This document shows positions 55,030 through 64,000 of a stretch of 64,000 nt of DNA, piece after piece; positions within the stretch are counted from its first letter, which is position 1; every line of letters starts with the position of its first letter. The notes below the pieces were generated by a model that had not been told where the DNA came from, made no database searches, and was given only the letters and a program-made list of their open reading frames with translations. The DNA is from SAR116 cluster bacterium AG-447-A06 (GTDB lineage Bacteria; Pseudomonadota; Alphaproteobacteria; Puniceispirillales; Puniceispirillaceae), in the NCBI GenBank assembly GCA_003212345.1, contig QCPZ01000001.1, forward strand, positions 156,501 through 220,500. Direction: 5' to 3'. Both the position numbers and the translations under genes were made by a program.

Positions 55030-55668
55030 TCAATCTGAGCCACTCAAATATCTGCGAATTGGTTTGAAGCTTTTGCGATGATGTGGAGTGATGCCGAACC
55101 GATCTAGACCTGCCTGATGCAATTTTGTGCCATAGCCCATATTGCTAGCCCAACCATAGCCGGGATGAAGGGCATCAAGGTCACACATCATTTGATCGCG
55201 AACCGTTTTGGCGATAATGGAAGCCGCGGCGATGGATAGAGATCGACTATCACCTTTAACAAGAGCCGTTGCTGGTAGGGGCATATCAGGGGGTAATAAA
55301 TTGCCATCAACAAGCGCATGCGCAGGGCTAGGCATTTGGGCAGCAGCAAATTGATCGCAAAGGCCGTTAGCTGCCGCTACCATTGCTGCGAATGTCGCTT
55401 GCAAAATACCCATTTGATCAATTTTTTTCGCATTGATTGATACCGTACAGTAAAGATTTGGGAGAGCCATTAAATCAGTGGCGAGGCTAGCACGACGCAC
55501 TGACTTTATTTTTTTGGAGTCATCAACATCGGTTGGCAAATCATCATAGGAAAGGGGACAAAGCCAGATCGCCGTCACAGTCACTGGGCCAGCCCATGGG
55601 CCCCGACCTGCCTCATCAATCCCAATGACCGGCCCATCAAAATTCTGTTCATGGAAAAGATCAGGCAT
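55030..55668 (-). CDS. rnhB: Ribonuclease HII
   Basis: About 212 residues. VIGIDEAGRGPWAGPVTVTA carries the first catalytic Asp-Glu pair, ALVDGNLLPP the central Asp, KGDSRSLSIAAASIIAKTVR the substrate-contact region, and LHPGYGWASNMGYGTKLHQA the C-terminal signature. It removes ribonucleotides and RNA primers from DNA. ATG at 55668 is preferred to the GTG two codons earlier; it overlaps the moaB stop. The rnhB-ccrM neighbourhood is common in Alphaproteobacteria. Confidence 0.95.
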   Translation of the reverse strand: MPDLFHEQNFDGPVIGIDEAGRGPWAGPVTVTAIWLCPLSYDDLPTDVDDSKKIKSVRRASLATDLMALPNLYCTVSINAKKIDQMGILQATFAAMVAAANGLCDQFAAAQMPSPAHALVDGNLLPPDMPLPATALVKGDSRSLSIAAASIIAKTVRDQMMCDLDALHPGYGWASNMGYGTKLHQAGLDRFGITPHHRKSFKPIRRYLSGSD

Positions 55669-56227
55669 TACCACCGCGGCGTTGGGTTGGAGATTCTGCC
55701 AGACGCGGCATTATTTCAACAAAATTGCAGGGCCGATGGCGAATGTCTAACTGGTAGCGTAATATCTCATCCCATCCATCGCGACACGCCGATGGTGATC
55801 CAGGAAGCGAAAATAGATAGGTCCCACCAGCAACACCTGCAACGGCACGGGATTGTATCGTAGATGTTCCAATTTTGGCGAATGAGATATAACGGAATAA
55901 TTCGCCAAACCCCTCAATTTCCTTTTCAAAGATCGCCCGAAATGCCTCAGGGCTGCCATCTCGGCCCGTAAGTCCAGTGCCGCCAGTAGAAACAATTACA
56001 TCAACCCCTTTATCTTCAACCCATTGCCGCACCTGACCGGTGATCGCATCAAAATCATCAGTTACGATAGCCCTTCCAGCCAAATGGTGCCCATCCTCCT
56101 TAATACGTCCAGCCAGCAAATCACCCGAACGGTCTTCACCGGCTTTGCGCGAGTCTGAAACCGTTAAAATTGCAATATTAACCGCGACAAATTCAACCGA
56201 CTTATCAATCCTTTTATCATGATCCAT
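55661..56227 (-). CDS. moaB: Molybdenum cofactor biosynthesis protein MoaB/Mog family
   Basis: 188 residues. IAILTVSDSRKAGEDRSGDL, VDVIVSTGGTGLTGRDGSPE and YLFSLPGSPSACRDGWDEIL are the molybdopterin-binding domain motifs. It is of the MoaB type, which adenylates molybdopterin before molybdenum insertion in organisms without Mog. GGAAGG precedes the ATG. It overlaps rnhB, a pairing without obvious functional meaning. Confidence 0.93.
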   Translation of the reverse strand: MDHDKRIDKSVEFVAVNIAILTVSDSRKAGEDRSGDLLAGRIKEDGHHLAGRAIVTDDFDAITGQVRQWVEDKGVDVIVSTGGTGLTGRDGSPEAFRAIFEKEIEGFGELFRYISFAKIGTSTIQSRAVAGVAGGTYLFSLPGSPSACRDGWDEILRYQLDIRHRPCNFVEIMPRLAESPTQRRGGNA

Positions 56228-56298
56228 TACATTTGCCTTCCATCATGTAACCAGTGAAGCCCGTCCAATATCTTAATAACCCAAAAAATCAAATAAAT

Positions 56299-58119
56299 TT
56301 AATCGATTGGGGTTTTATCGACTGCCTCGCTTGGGACAAAACGGCCACCATTACCTGCGGCCAGCCCCACCAACGCGGGAGCAGTCTGACCAAAGCGATT
56401 ACGATACATACCGAGGTTAGAGACAACATTTTTCACATAATATCGCGTTTCACGAGCCGGGATTGACTCCACCAGTAAAAAGGGATCATCTTGATGATCA
56501 ACCTTACCAAGCCACCTCCGCAAATTACCAGGCCCACCGTTATAGGCTATTAACAACCTTATCAGCGAGCTTTCAACATGCTGTTCAGCCAGCAAGTGCA
56601 GGATATATGTTTGCCCAAGCTTCAAATTCAATGCTGGCTCAAATAATTGGTGACGTTTGCGCCCACGATAACCACGATCACGCGCAATAAAGGACGCGGT
56701 GGCTGGCATAAGCTGCATTAATCCTGCCGCTTTTGCACGGCTTTTGGCACGCGGATTAAACCCAGATTCCTGCCGCGAAATCGACCAGACCAGCGCTTCA
56801 TCAATAGTATATTCAGTCTTGAATTGTGGACGCGGATACAAGGCGCCATACCAACTAACTCCAGTGTCTTTACGAATAATCTCCGCTACTCGGAATGAAA
56901 GGCCAGCCATGCCCTGCTCAGCGGCAAACCGCATCACCCCAGGTCGATATTCTTCGGGCATTTCCATCCACAAATATCGCAATTCACGTTCGGCCGCATG
57001 CGTCTCACCTAGCTGCAACAACGCGAACATCCTTTTACCACCAGGCCGCTTAGCCAGCCACGCAAAAAAAGAATCATGGATTTTAGGTAAATCAAAGGAA
57101 ATATTAATCTGCTGACCAAGCGCGTAGCGGGAGACGACACCGTAAAAACTATCAATTTCACGAGCTGACAACTCTAAATACCGAAGCGACTCAACTGGCC
57201 TCCCTTGCCGAAGCTCAACCCGATGCGCCCAAAAGGCCGCCGCACTACGTTGGCCAGGGTTAGCTTCAGGCAAATCAGCAAGCGTACGAAAGAACTGGCC
57301 AGCGAGGTCAATTTGGCCACTGCGCCAAGCTGCCAAGCCGCCCGCCCAATAGGCAAGCTGGGCATGTCCCCGCCCAATAGCAATTGCATAGCGTGCCTGA
57401 CGAATAGCTTTTGAATCGACGCCAAAAATAAAATAAGCGTGCGCAATTTCACCACGAAGCTGACCTTCCTCAGCGGCGGTCAAGTAGCGTTTGTTTCTTG
57501 GATCGTTCACAATATCCAGCGCGCCAGATGGCCAGCCTCGGCGAATCGCCCTACGGATGCTGCGTGCAGCAGAAGCGGTTCGAGTTGGCGACGCACGGCC
57601 TACATTGCTTTTTGGAATCCTTGGGCGATATCCATAAGCACCAGCTTGTCCAAAACCATTAAGATAGCCCGGTTTTGGGACTTTTGGCGCGCGCACCTTT
57701 GCAGGCTGCCGGCGCTTGGCAAGCCAGTAGATACGGCTTGCATCTGGATGGTCATTATACGCAGAAAGCCAGCTGGATAATTCTTTATAGCTAGATCGCC
57801 ACGCTGTTGGGTGAAGATAACGCTGAGCCAGAACATGCCCCTTTAGCATCGGATTTTTGACTCGTCCCATCTCGCGAATTGCTTTTTTCATATTGCCAAC
57901 CTTCTGCAATTCTAGGAGGCGCTTATAATTAGCAACATCAAAACTGCTCAATGGCTGCGGTGCCGATGCAGCATGAGCAGCCTCTGGTGAGAGCATAATT
58001 ACCAGATAAATCACAATGCTGATTCGCAGTATATAAATACCAGAAAATCGGGCAAAGATGCCCGCAAGCACTTTTAAAATTGAGCACTTTAGGGGTTTGA
58101 AGAAAGGGCTAAAAATCAT
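56299..58119 (-). CDS. Soluble lytic murein transglycosylase (Slt-type)
   Basis: 606 residues. A hydrophobic N-terminal signal or anchor lies at about residues 22-48. A long helical superhelix of the Slt70 U-domain kind occupies residues ~60-430. The C-terminal lysozyme-like domain has WSISRQESGFNPRAKSRAKA with the catalytic Glu, GLMQLMPATASF and LLIAYNGGPGNLRRW. It cleaves peptidoglycan in the periplasm, releasing 1,6-anhydromuropeptides. An Arg-rich linker, TASAARSIRRAIRRGW, precedes the helical part. It is separated from moaB by 71 bp. Confidence 0.93.
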   Translation of the reverse strand: MIFSPFFKPLKCSILKVLAGIFARFSGIYILRISIVIYLVIMLSPEAAHAASAPQPLSSFDVANYKRLLELQKVGNMKKAIREMGRVKNPMLKGHVLAQRYLHPTAWRSSYKELSSWLSAYNDHPDASRIYWLAKRRQPAKVRAPKVPKPGYLNGFGQAGAYGYRPRIPKSNVGRASPTRTASAARSIRRAIRRGWPSGALDIVNDPRNKRYLTAAEEGQLRGEIAHAYFIFGVDSKAIRQARYAIAIGRGHAQLAYWAGGLAAWRSGQIDLAGQFFRTLADLPEANPGQRSAAAFWAHRVELRQGRPVESLRYLELSAREIDSFYGVVSRYALGQQINISFDLPKIHDSFFAWLAKRPGGKRMFALLQLGETHAAERELRYLWMEMPEEYRPGVMRFAAEQGMAGLSFRVAEIIRKDTGVSWYGALYPRPQFKTEYTIDEALVWSISRQESGFNPRAKSRAKAAGLMQLMPATASFIARDRGYRGRKRHQLFEPALNLKLGQTYILHLLAEQHVESSLIRLLIAYNGGPGNLRRWLGKVDHQDDPFLLVESIPARETRYYVKNVVSNLGMYRNRFGQTAPALVGLAAGNGGRFVPSEAVDKTPID

Positions 58120-58218
58120 TTCATTGCCTTTTTCCGGATGTGTTTAGACAGAGATTCATTCTCACCAAACCTCAATAGTCATCCATTACGTCGTAGGTAC
58201 CTTGTCGTCGTTCACGGA

Positions 58219-59109
58219 TCAACCAGATTTATTGTCCGCGACAAGCAAATTAAGGTGGCGGGCCAGCAATAACAAGTCATCAAAAGCAAGCCGTTTTTGA
58301 GCTGGTGAACGCAATAGATAAGCCGGATGCAAACTTGCCAGCGTTGGTCGCATCACTCCGTCACCGAAATCCGTATCATACCATTTGCCGCGCAGCTTCA
58401 AAATACCATCCTGACTGCCAAGGACAAGTTTCGCTGCCGCTCCACCCAGGAGCAAAATGACATCAGGATTGGCTAACTGAACATGCCGGAACAGCCATGG
58501 TGTTAGCATTGCAATTTCTTCATCTGTTGGGGTGCGGTTGCCTGGCGGCCGCCACGGCAACATATTGGTCAAATAAGCTGACTCGCGATCAAGGCTTATG
58601 CTTGCCAGCATTTTATCCAACAATTGGCCAGCAAAGCCGACAAAAGGAACGCCCATCCGATCTTCATCGCGACCTGGCACTTCACCAATAATCATAACGC
58701 GCGCTCCCGGATTGCCATCAGCGAAACAAAGGTTGCTTGCCGTATGTTTCAATGGACAAACATCAAGGGCGGCAAGAGAAGCCCGCAAATCGGCCAAGCT
58801 GGCAATCTTGGAAAGATCATTGATGTTGTGGGAGGATGGGCGCGCCGCCAAAGTCGGTGAAGCTGCTCTACGTCCATTTTGTGAAGGCGCCACTTTTGTT
58901 GCCTTTTCCAACATGGACCCAATAATTGGACCAGCAGGTATTTTTGCCGGTAAATCTCCTGTCATATTTTTTGTGGCCAACAACTCACTTAGCTCTACCG
59001 GCGATGCTAACGGGTCGGGAAAATCCAATAACGCTTCATCAATGCCTATTTCAAATTGATAGCGAAGCATCGCAATTAGATCACTTCGATCATAAATCTG
59101 TGTTGGCAT
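58219..59109 (-). CDS. Family 4 uracil-DNA glycosylase
   Basis: About 296 residues. The C-terminal ~190 residues are the UDG domain: MIIGEVPGRDEDRMGVPFVG is the active-site motif, LTNMLPWRPPGNRTPTDEE follows, and SLHPAYLLRSPAQKR is the motif with the conserved His. Cysteines in DVCPLKHTASNLC and elsewhere are of the 4Fe-4S set. The N-terminal ~100 residues are variable, as in alphaproteobacterial forms. It excises uracil from DNA. ATG at 59109 has GGTGGG upstream and is preferred over the TTG at 59124. Confidence 0.93.
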   Translation of the reverse strand: MPTQIYDRSDLIAMLRYQFEIGIDEALLDFPDPLASPVELSELLATKNMTGDLPAKIPAGPIIGSMLEKATKVAPSQNGRRAASPTLAARPSSHNINDLSKIASLADLRASLAALDVCPLKHTASNLCFADGNPGARVMIIGEVPGRDEDRMGVPFVGFAGQLLDKMLASISLDRESAYLTNMLPWRPPGNRTPTDEEIAMLTPWLFRHVQLANPDVILLLGGAAAKLVLGSQDGILKLRGKWYDTDFGDGVMRPTLASLHPAYLLRSPAQKRLAFDDLLLLARHLNLLVADNKSG

Positions 59110-59287
59110 ATCAAAACCCACCAAATTTTGGTTGTTTCATTGACACAAAAGTGCGCAATATCCATTTTACATGGACACCTAATTTTATCAATTAGCTTGA
59201 AGGCTGTTTTTGGGTTTCTTTTGCCAATGGTGGCCAGCGTAATTTTGACAGGCACAAATTGAAACGATGACCAATTAGATAGGAACA

Positions 59288-60925
59288 ATGATGGAACGCG
59301 AAGTCATGGAATTTGATGTTGTAATTGTTGGCGGTGGACCATCTGGTTTATCTGCGGCAATTCGGCTAAAGCAATTAGCAAATGACGCTGGTAAAGACGT
59401 CGAAGTTTGTCTCATCGAAAAGGGCAGCGAAGTAGGGGCGCATATCTTGTCAGGGGCCGTCTTGGAGCCGCGCAGTCTGAATGAGCTTATACCAGATTGG
59501 CGTGATCGTGGCGCGCCGCTTGATACACCCGTTACCGCGGACAAATTTATGTTTCTGACTGAAACTGGTAGCTTCCGCATGCCAACACCGCCAAGCATGA
59601 ATAACCATGGCAATTATATCATCTCACTTGGCAATTTTTGTCGCTGGCTTGGTGAACAAGCCGAAGCACTTGGTGTTGAAATTTATCCTGGATTTCCTGC
59701 CGCCGAAGTTCTGTATGATGAACTAGGTCGAGTTAAAGGTGTGGCAACCGGTGATATGGGAATTGGAAAAGATGGTAACCCTACTGAAAATTACATGCGC
59801 GGCATGGAACTTCACGCCAAACAGACAATTTTCGCCGAAGGGTGCCGTGGCCACCTTACAAAAACCCTTTTTGAGAGATTTGATCTGCGCGAAGGAAAAG
59901 ATCCGCAAACCTTTGCAATCGGAATAAAAGAATTATGGGACATTAACCCTGAAAAAGCTAAACCGGGTTTGGCTTGGCACTCAGTTGGTTGGCCACTGGC
60001 AAGCGATGTGTATGGTGGGTCATTCCTGTATCATTTAACTGGTAATCAGGTTGCCGTTGGCTATGTTGTGGGGCTTGATTACAGCAATCCCCATTTATCA
60101 CCTTTTGAGGAGTTTCAGCGATTTAAAAACCATCCAGCCGTACGCGATACATTTATCGACGGGCGCCGCGTTTCATATGGTGCGCGCGCCCTCAATGAAG
60201 GTGGATTTCAATCAGTGCCTAAACTGACCTTCCCTGGAGGCTGTCTTGTTGGCTGTACGGCAGGATTTCTTAATGTGCCAAAGATCAAAGGTACCCATAC
60301 GGCAATGAAATCAGGCATGGTAGCTGCTGAAGCAATTTTTGAAGCACTGGATGAAATACAGGTGGGTTATGAACCATCAAGCTATTCAACACGCCTCCAA
60401 GAAAGTTGGCTATGGGCTGAACTTTACAAGGTCCGTAACATCCGGCCCGGTTTTGCTAAGGGTTTGTGGCTAGGACTGGTTCATGCTGCAATCGATACCT
60501 ATGTATTGTTTGGCAAAGCACCATGGACATTGGGACACCGCAATGATCATGAAAATCTAAAGCCTGCTAAAGATGTGCCAGTAATCGAATATCCAAAGCC
60601 GGATGGCATTGTCAGTTTTGACCGGAACTCATCAGTCTTTTTATCGGGCACCAACCATGAAGAAAACCAACCCGCCCACTTAACCTTAAAAAACGCGGAA
60701 ATCCCGATCAGTCATAATTTAGCGATCTATGACTCGCCCGAACAACGCTATTGCCCGGCCGGGGTTTATGAAATTGTCCAAAACGATGAGGACAGTAATC
60801 CACGGTTGCAAATCAATGCACAGAACTGTGTTCATTGCAAAACATGTGATATTAAAGATCCGTCACAAAATATTGTGTGGGTCAGCCCAGAAGGTGGAGG
60901 CGGGCCTAATTACCCAAATATGTGA
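59288..60925 (+). CDS. Electron transfer flavoprotein-ubiquinone oxidoreductase
   Basis: 545 residues. [20 protein letters not shown] binds [23 protein letters not shown] follows, and [20 protein letters not shown] is the ubiquinone-proximal segment. The C-terminal 4Fe-4S domain has RYCPAGVYE and [13 protein letters not shown]. It passes electrons from ETF (fatty acid and amino acid oxidation, dimethylglycine and sarcosine dehydrogenases) into the quinone pool at the inner membrane. TAGGAAC precedes the ATG. Its stop overlaps the next start by 4 bp. Confidence 0.96.
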   Translation: MMEREVMEFDVVIVGGGPSGLSAAIRLKQLANDAGKDVEVCLIEKGSEVGAHILSGAVLEPRSLNELIPDWRDRGAPLDTPVTADKFMFLTETGSFRMPTPPSMNNHGNYIISLGNFCRWLGEQAEALGVEIYPGFPAAEVLYDELGRVKGVATGDMGIGKDGNPTENYMRGMELHAKQTIFAEGCRGHLTKTLFERFDLREGKDPQTFAIGIKELWDINPEKAKPGLAWHSVGWPLASDVYGGSFLYHLTGNQVAVGYVVGLDYSNPHLSPFEEFQRFKNHPAVRDTFIDGRRVSYGARALNEGGFQSVPKLTFPGGCLVGCTAGFLNVPKIKGTHTAMKSGMVAAEAIFEALDEIQVGYEPSSYSTRLQESWLWAELYKVRNIRPGFAKGLWLGLVHAAIDTYVLFGKAPWTLGHRNDHENLKPAKDVPVIEYPKPDGIVSFDRNSSVFLSGTNHEENQPAHLTLKNAEIPISHNLAIYDSPEQRYCPAGVYEIVQNDEDSNPRLQINAQNCVHCKTCDIKDPSQNIVWVSPEGGGGPNYPNM

Positions 60926-62652
60926 AGGTGGCGTTGGACAATTTAAAAATATTAATTACGGCAAACAATTTTTGGACCCGAATGTTTTCATTCCAAGCTC
61001 AAAAGAAATGGCATCATCGATTGCTTTTTGGGGTGATCCTAGCATTTTTCTGCAATGTCATTACGCCATCAAAATCTATTGCATCAAAAAGTCAAGACTT
61101 ACAGATGAGGTCGACCGCAGCAAATTACTTAGCCGCTCGACAAGCACTTTATTTCAAAGATTTTAGAGCATCTGCTTCTTTTTACCTGACTGCGCTGAAT
61201 TCTGATCATAACAACGCAGGCCTTTTGAAGCAGGCTTTTTACGCACAATATCAGCTCGGCAATATTGACGCAGCCGCAACGCTAGCCCGTGAAATGGAAT
61301 TGCTGAATATAGCCAGTAGATTTGCAAGTGAGCCTGCAACAGCACAAGCAATTTTAATGGAAGACTGGGATGCAGTTTTGGTTCTGGCTGATTTGATTGC
61401 TGAAGATATCGATGCACAACCCGTAGCTGCAATTATGAGAGCCTGGGCATTAGTTGCTAAGGGCCAGGGACCCGCCGGATTATCGCATCTCATCCAATCA
61501 AGCAAAACGAATATATCAGGAAACAAATCTGCCCCAACCATTTTCAGAATGCAGGCGGCAAGAATGGCCGACTATCTTGGCGATTCTGACGAGATGTTGA
61601 AATTCGCTGACCAACTCTTAAAACGTAATGACCTCTCATCACAGCTTTTGCTTCAGCTCGCTAGCCTTTATGCGCGACACAACAAAAACATCAAGCTAGG
61701 GCAACTGATCGCGCAGCTTCCAAATGGCTTCAACAAATTAAAGATCCGTGAAGTGCTTTCTCACCAAACAACTTCTCCAAAAATTGCCCACCATATCGCT
61801 GCTGGAATTATTGATGCAAGCCTGATTGCAAATCAGTCAAAAAATGACAACATGCTAAAAGCACGCCTAGGGCTTGCGCTATATCTTAATCCACAGTCAG
61901 ACAGGGCGCGGTTTTTAATTGCGCAGACATTGAGTGAAATAAACCAAAAACAAAGTGCAAAAGAACAGTTGGCTGCTATTGATCCCAACGGGGTATGGAG
62001 TCAACCGCGTCTACTTTTGGAAGTTAACATTGATCGTGCAGATAACATTGGACTTGCAATTAGCCACCTGCAAAGGTCGCTCGATAAAGATCGCAAAAAC
62101 GCGTTTCTGCAAAAAGAGCTTGGAGATCTTTACCGTATATCTGATCAGTTAGATAAGGCTCGGGATGCATATTTGATGGCAATCTCTCTTGGCTTATCAT
62201 CAGCGAACCTTGACCGTAATCTTGCCATCTCCTACGAACAATTAGAGGAAGACCGTCTAGCCGAAGATAGTTTCCAAGCAGCGCTGAAAAAGAACCCGCA
62301 AGACCCTTTTACCCTTAATTATCTTGGTTATTGGTGGGCAGATGAGGGGCGCAATCTTGAAGATGCAATTGGCCTGATTGAACGAGCAGTTCGCCTACGC
62401 CCTCGCAGTGGATATTTTGTTGACTCGCTTGGCTGGGTACATTTCAAACTAGGCAATCTTGATCTCGCTGTTGCGTTTCTTGAGCAGGCTACCATTCTCG
62501 AACCAGTTGACCCAGTGATTTCCGATCATCTTGGTGATGCGTACTGGGCAACAGGTCGATTTGTCGAAGCCCGTTTCAAATGGCAATATGCCCTGTCAAT
62601 TACTGATGATGATGATCTAAAAGCCAACCTTACGGCTAAGCTCGCGCGATGA
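60922..62652 (+). CDS. Tetratricopeptide-repeat protein, exported
   Basis: 576 residues from a GTG overlapping the ETF-QO stop. An internal Met at residue 21 begins [20 protein letters not shown], a likelier signal peptide, so the mature protein is probably periplasmic. TPR motifs are clear in the last third: [60 protein letters not shown] and [20 protein letters not shown]. The L-N-Y-L-G-Y-x-x-A-D-x-G motif is typical of alphaproteobacterial TPR lipoproteins or periplasmic scaffolds of unclear function. It overlaps ispE by 4 bp. Confidence 0.85.
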   Translation: MKVALDNLKILITANNFWTRMFSFQAQKKWHHRLLFGVILAFFCNVITPSKSIASKSQDLQMRSTAANYLAARQALYFKDFRASASFYLTALNSDHNNAGLLKQAFYAQYQLGNIDAAATLAREMELLNIASRFASEPATAQAILMEDWDAVLVLADLIAEDIDAQPVAAIMRAWALVAKGQGPAGLSHLIQSSKTNISGNKSAPTIFRMQAARMADYLGDSDEMLKFADQLLKRNDLSSQLLLQLASLYARHNKNIKLGQLIAQLPNGFNKLKIREVLSHQTTSPKIAHHIAAGIIDASLIANQSKNDNMLKARLGLALYLNPQSDRARFLIAQTLSEINQKQSAKEQLAAIDPNGVWSQPRLLLEVNIDRADNIGLAISHLQRSLDKDRKNAFLQKELGDLYRISDQLDKARDAYLMAISLGLSSANLDRNLAISYEQLEEDRLAEDSFQAALKKNPQDPFTLNYLGYWWADEGRNLEDAIGLIERAVRLRPRSGYFVDSLGWVHFKLGNLDLAVAFLEQATILEPVDPVISDHLGDAYWATGRFVEARFKWQYALSITDDDDLKANLTAKLAR

Positions 62653-63527
62653 TAAATGTTATAGCTCCAGCCAAAATCAATCTATTCCTTCGAATTTGTG
62701 GAAAAAATAACGCTGGATATCATTTGCTTGACTCACTTGTTGCGTTTACGGAGTATGGTGATGAATTAACCATTTACCCAGCTGATAAGGATGAGCTTGT
62801 TCTGACTGGGGAATTTGCCAGCACAATCAATACTCACACAAAAAACAACCTAGTGATACGCGCCCTAAATGCTTTTCGCCAAAGTGGAGGACGAATTGGC
62901 CCTTTGCGCATTGTGCTTGAAAAAAAAATTCCAGTCGAAGCCGGGCTCGGGGGAGGTTCAAGCGATGCCGCCGCCTTTCTCCTTGCTATTAATGAACAAA
63001 GCAAAGTGCCGCTCAGTCAGCATAATCTTTATGATATTGGCCTAAAACTTGGAGCTGATGTTCCAGCGTGTCTTGCGAGAGGCTGCCAGCGTGTTAGCAA
63101 TATTGGCGAAATTTTAACACCATATGATTTGCCAAAAATAGGAGCTGTGCTTCTAGTTAATCCGGGTGTAGCCCTATCAACCAAAGACGTCTTTAACAGC
63201 TTTGCGCACCTCAAAAGAAAATCTGGTAGTGGATTTGGCGGCCCACTATTCATGTTAAATACAGCCAATATAGTCGGGCTCGGCAATGATTTGACCGAAA
63301 CAGCAGTCTCACTCGCGCCACAAATCAAACTTTGCCTTGATGAATTAAAGGGATCAAAAGGTGTCGTTGCAGCAGCAATGTCAGGCAGTGGGGCAAGTTG
63401 TTTTGCTTTTTTTAAAAACAGAGATTCTGCAAAAATAACAGCAAAACATCTACAAAATCTGGGCTATTGGACACAAGTTACACGTATTTTTCGACAAAAA
63501 AAACAAACTCATCCACTTCCTTTTTGA
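62649..63527 (+). CDS. ispE: 4-diphosphocytidyl-2-C-methyl-D-erythritol kinase
   Basis: 292 residues of the GHMP kinase family. APAKINLFLRICGKNNAGYH is the N-terminal IspE signature, IPVEAGLGGGSSDAAAFLLA the ATP-binding loop, and VAAAMSGSGASCFAFF motif 3. It phosphorylates CDP-methylerythritol in the non-mevalonate isoprenoid pathway. It overlaps the TPR gene, giving an ETF-QO/TPR/ispE operon that is common in Alphaproteobacteria. No clear terminator separates it from tRNA-Gln. Confidence 0.96.
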   Translation: MINVIAPAKINLFLRICGKNNAGYHLLDSLVAFTEYGDELTIYPADKDELVLTGEFASTINTHTKNNLVIRALNAFRQSGGRIGPLRIVLEKKIPVEAGLGGGSSDAAAFLLAINEQSKVPLSQHNLYDIGLKLGADVPACLARGCQRVSNIGEILTPYDLPKIGAVLLVNPGVALSTKDVFNSFAHLKRKSGSGFGGPLFMLNTANIVGLGNDLTETAVSLAPQIKLCLDELKGSKGVVAAAMSGSGASCFAFFKNRDSAKITAKHLQNLGYWTQVTRIFRQKKQTHPLPF

Positions 63528-63578
63528 GCAATCCCTTTGATTGTAGTGTTTTTAACTAGCGTTCAACAAAGAACAGAC

Positions 63579-63607
63579 TTGATTGCTGTAAACTTGACCG
63601 CTAGATT
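63579..63607 (+). promoter_or_regulatory. Candidate sigma-70 promoter for tRNA-Gln
   Basis: TTGATT, 17-bp spacer, TAGATT, placing the start a few bases before the tRNA 5' end. The distance suits a tRNA gene; the hexamers are moderate matches. Confidence 0.4.
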
Positions 63608-63623
63608 GCACCGTTAACCTAAT

Positions 63624-63698
63624 TGGGGCGTGGCCAAGTGGTAAGGCATCGGTTTTTGGTATCGTGTATCGTAGGTTCGAATCCTACCGCCCCAGCCA
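63624..63698 (+). tRNA. tRNA-Gln(TTG)
   Basis: 75 nt with encoded CCA. Acceptor TGGGGCG pairs with CGCCCCA. The anticodon loop TTTTGGT holds TTG. The T arm is GTAGG-TTCGAAT-CCTAC, and the discriminator G is correct for Gln. The outermost anticodon-stem pair is T-T (27-43), a small irregularity. Confidence 0.95.
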
Positions 63699-63753
63699 CC
63701 TCCATTAAGTTCAATTAATACACACTTAAACATACCCAAAAAGGAGCTTTATT

Positions 63754-64000
63754 TTGCGGGCAATTATTATTGGCGCAGGCCGAATGGGCCAAAGGTTCAT
63801 TGATATTTGTGGGCGCTGTGATGTTGAAGTTGTTGGTTTAACAGATATCAATAAAGATGCGTTGATCAGTACAAAAAATTTGTATTCATTAGCTGATGAT
63901 GTTGTTTTCCAAAAATTTGACAGTGTATTTGAGAGTGCGAACGCTCAACTAGCAATCATCGCTACAACCGCGCCGTCACATTTTGATTATGCGCGAAGGG
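63754..64000 (+). CDS. Gfo/Idh/MocA-family oxidoreductase, N-terminal part
   Basis: Runs off the window. A TTG start at 63754 has AAGGAG 7 nt upstream. The translation begins MRAIIIGAGRMGQRFIDICG, a Rossmann NAD motif, then VEVVGLTDINKDAL and LAIIATTAPSHFDY, the typical Gfo/Idh/MocA N-terminal domain. 82 codons are visible. Substrate and role cannot be inferred; this family often occurs in sugar and surface-polysaccharide pathways. Confidence 0.82.
   Translation, partial: MRAIIIGAGRMGQRFIDICGRCDVEVVGLTDINKDALISTKNLYSLADDVVFQKFDSVFESANAQLAIIATTAPSHFDYARR

Overview
The window reads as a chromosomal segment of a marine alphaproteobacterium, most likely of the SAR116 / Puniceispirillum type. This placement is inferred. 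It rests on a CcrM-type methyltransferase next to rnhB, alphaproteobacterial small families (DUF971, Trm112 without its usual cysteines, DUF6356), ETF-QO, malate synthase G, and three TRAP transport systems within about 17 kb. Base composition looks moderate to low in G+C by eye and was not computed. No CRISPR array, rRNA gene or intact mobile element was seen.

Layout. 1-8.6 kb is housekeeping: a partial aminotransferase, a GmhB-like phosphatase overlapping a UbiH-family hydroxylase, a minus-strand run (DUF971, Trm112, LON-domain protein, YbbN-type thioredoxin, ProXp-ala editing factor), and an oxidoreductase/aminotransferase pair of the WbpB/WbpE type. At 8.79 kb lies tRNA-Gly(GCC). Its 3' end is repeated perfectly over 16 bp at 9941. 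Between the two copies sit a decayed tyrosine-recombinase N-terminus and a DUF2721 membrane protein, so this is a remnant integrated element. A complete urease operon (ureDABCEFG, minus strand, 10.2-15.2 kb) follows, then a short AIPR (abortive infection) fragment and a degenerate third copy of the tRNA-Gly 3' end near 16.65 kb. The urease may therefore lie in an old tRNA-Gly island.

16.7-25.8 kb has a sulfur flavour. It carries an exported FKBP-rhodanese fusion, a divergent aspartate-type aminotransferase, a four-rhodanese-domain protein, a TAXI-type TRAP transporter (binding protein, terminator, fused permease) and an M24 metallopeptidase. 25.8-28.6 kb is a conventional DctPQM system. 28.8-32.5 kb holds small and accessory genes: DUF6356, a Tat-lipoprotein MBL hydrolase, a LysE exporter, a glyoxalase-like protein and an ABM-like protein. 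32.7-38.7 kb is the most unusual block. It is a TakP/FcbT-type TRAP operon with a strong terminator after the binding-protein gene, an oversized DctQ, and a DctM with a ~324-residue coiled-coil tail. It is followed 27 bp later by a SABATH-family carboxyl methyltransferase, a family best known from plants.

38.7-46.8 kb is catabolic: gamma-glutamyltransferase, 3-hydroxyisobutyrate dehydrogenase, GMC oxidoreductase and a fused indolepyruvate:ferredoxin oxidoreductase. 47.3-51.2 kb makes UDP-glucose and UDP-glucuronate (ugd, galU, phosphohexomutase), and malate synthase G follows. 53.7-63.7 kb is core alphaproteobacterial: ccrM with paired GANTC sites in its promoter region, rnhB-moaB, Slt-type transglycosylase, family-4 uracil-DNA glycosylase, ETF-QO, TPR protein, ispE and tRNA-Gln(TTG). 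A truncated Gfo/Idh gene ends the window.
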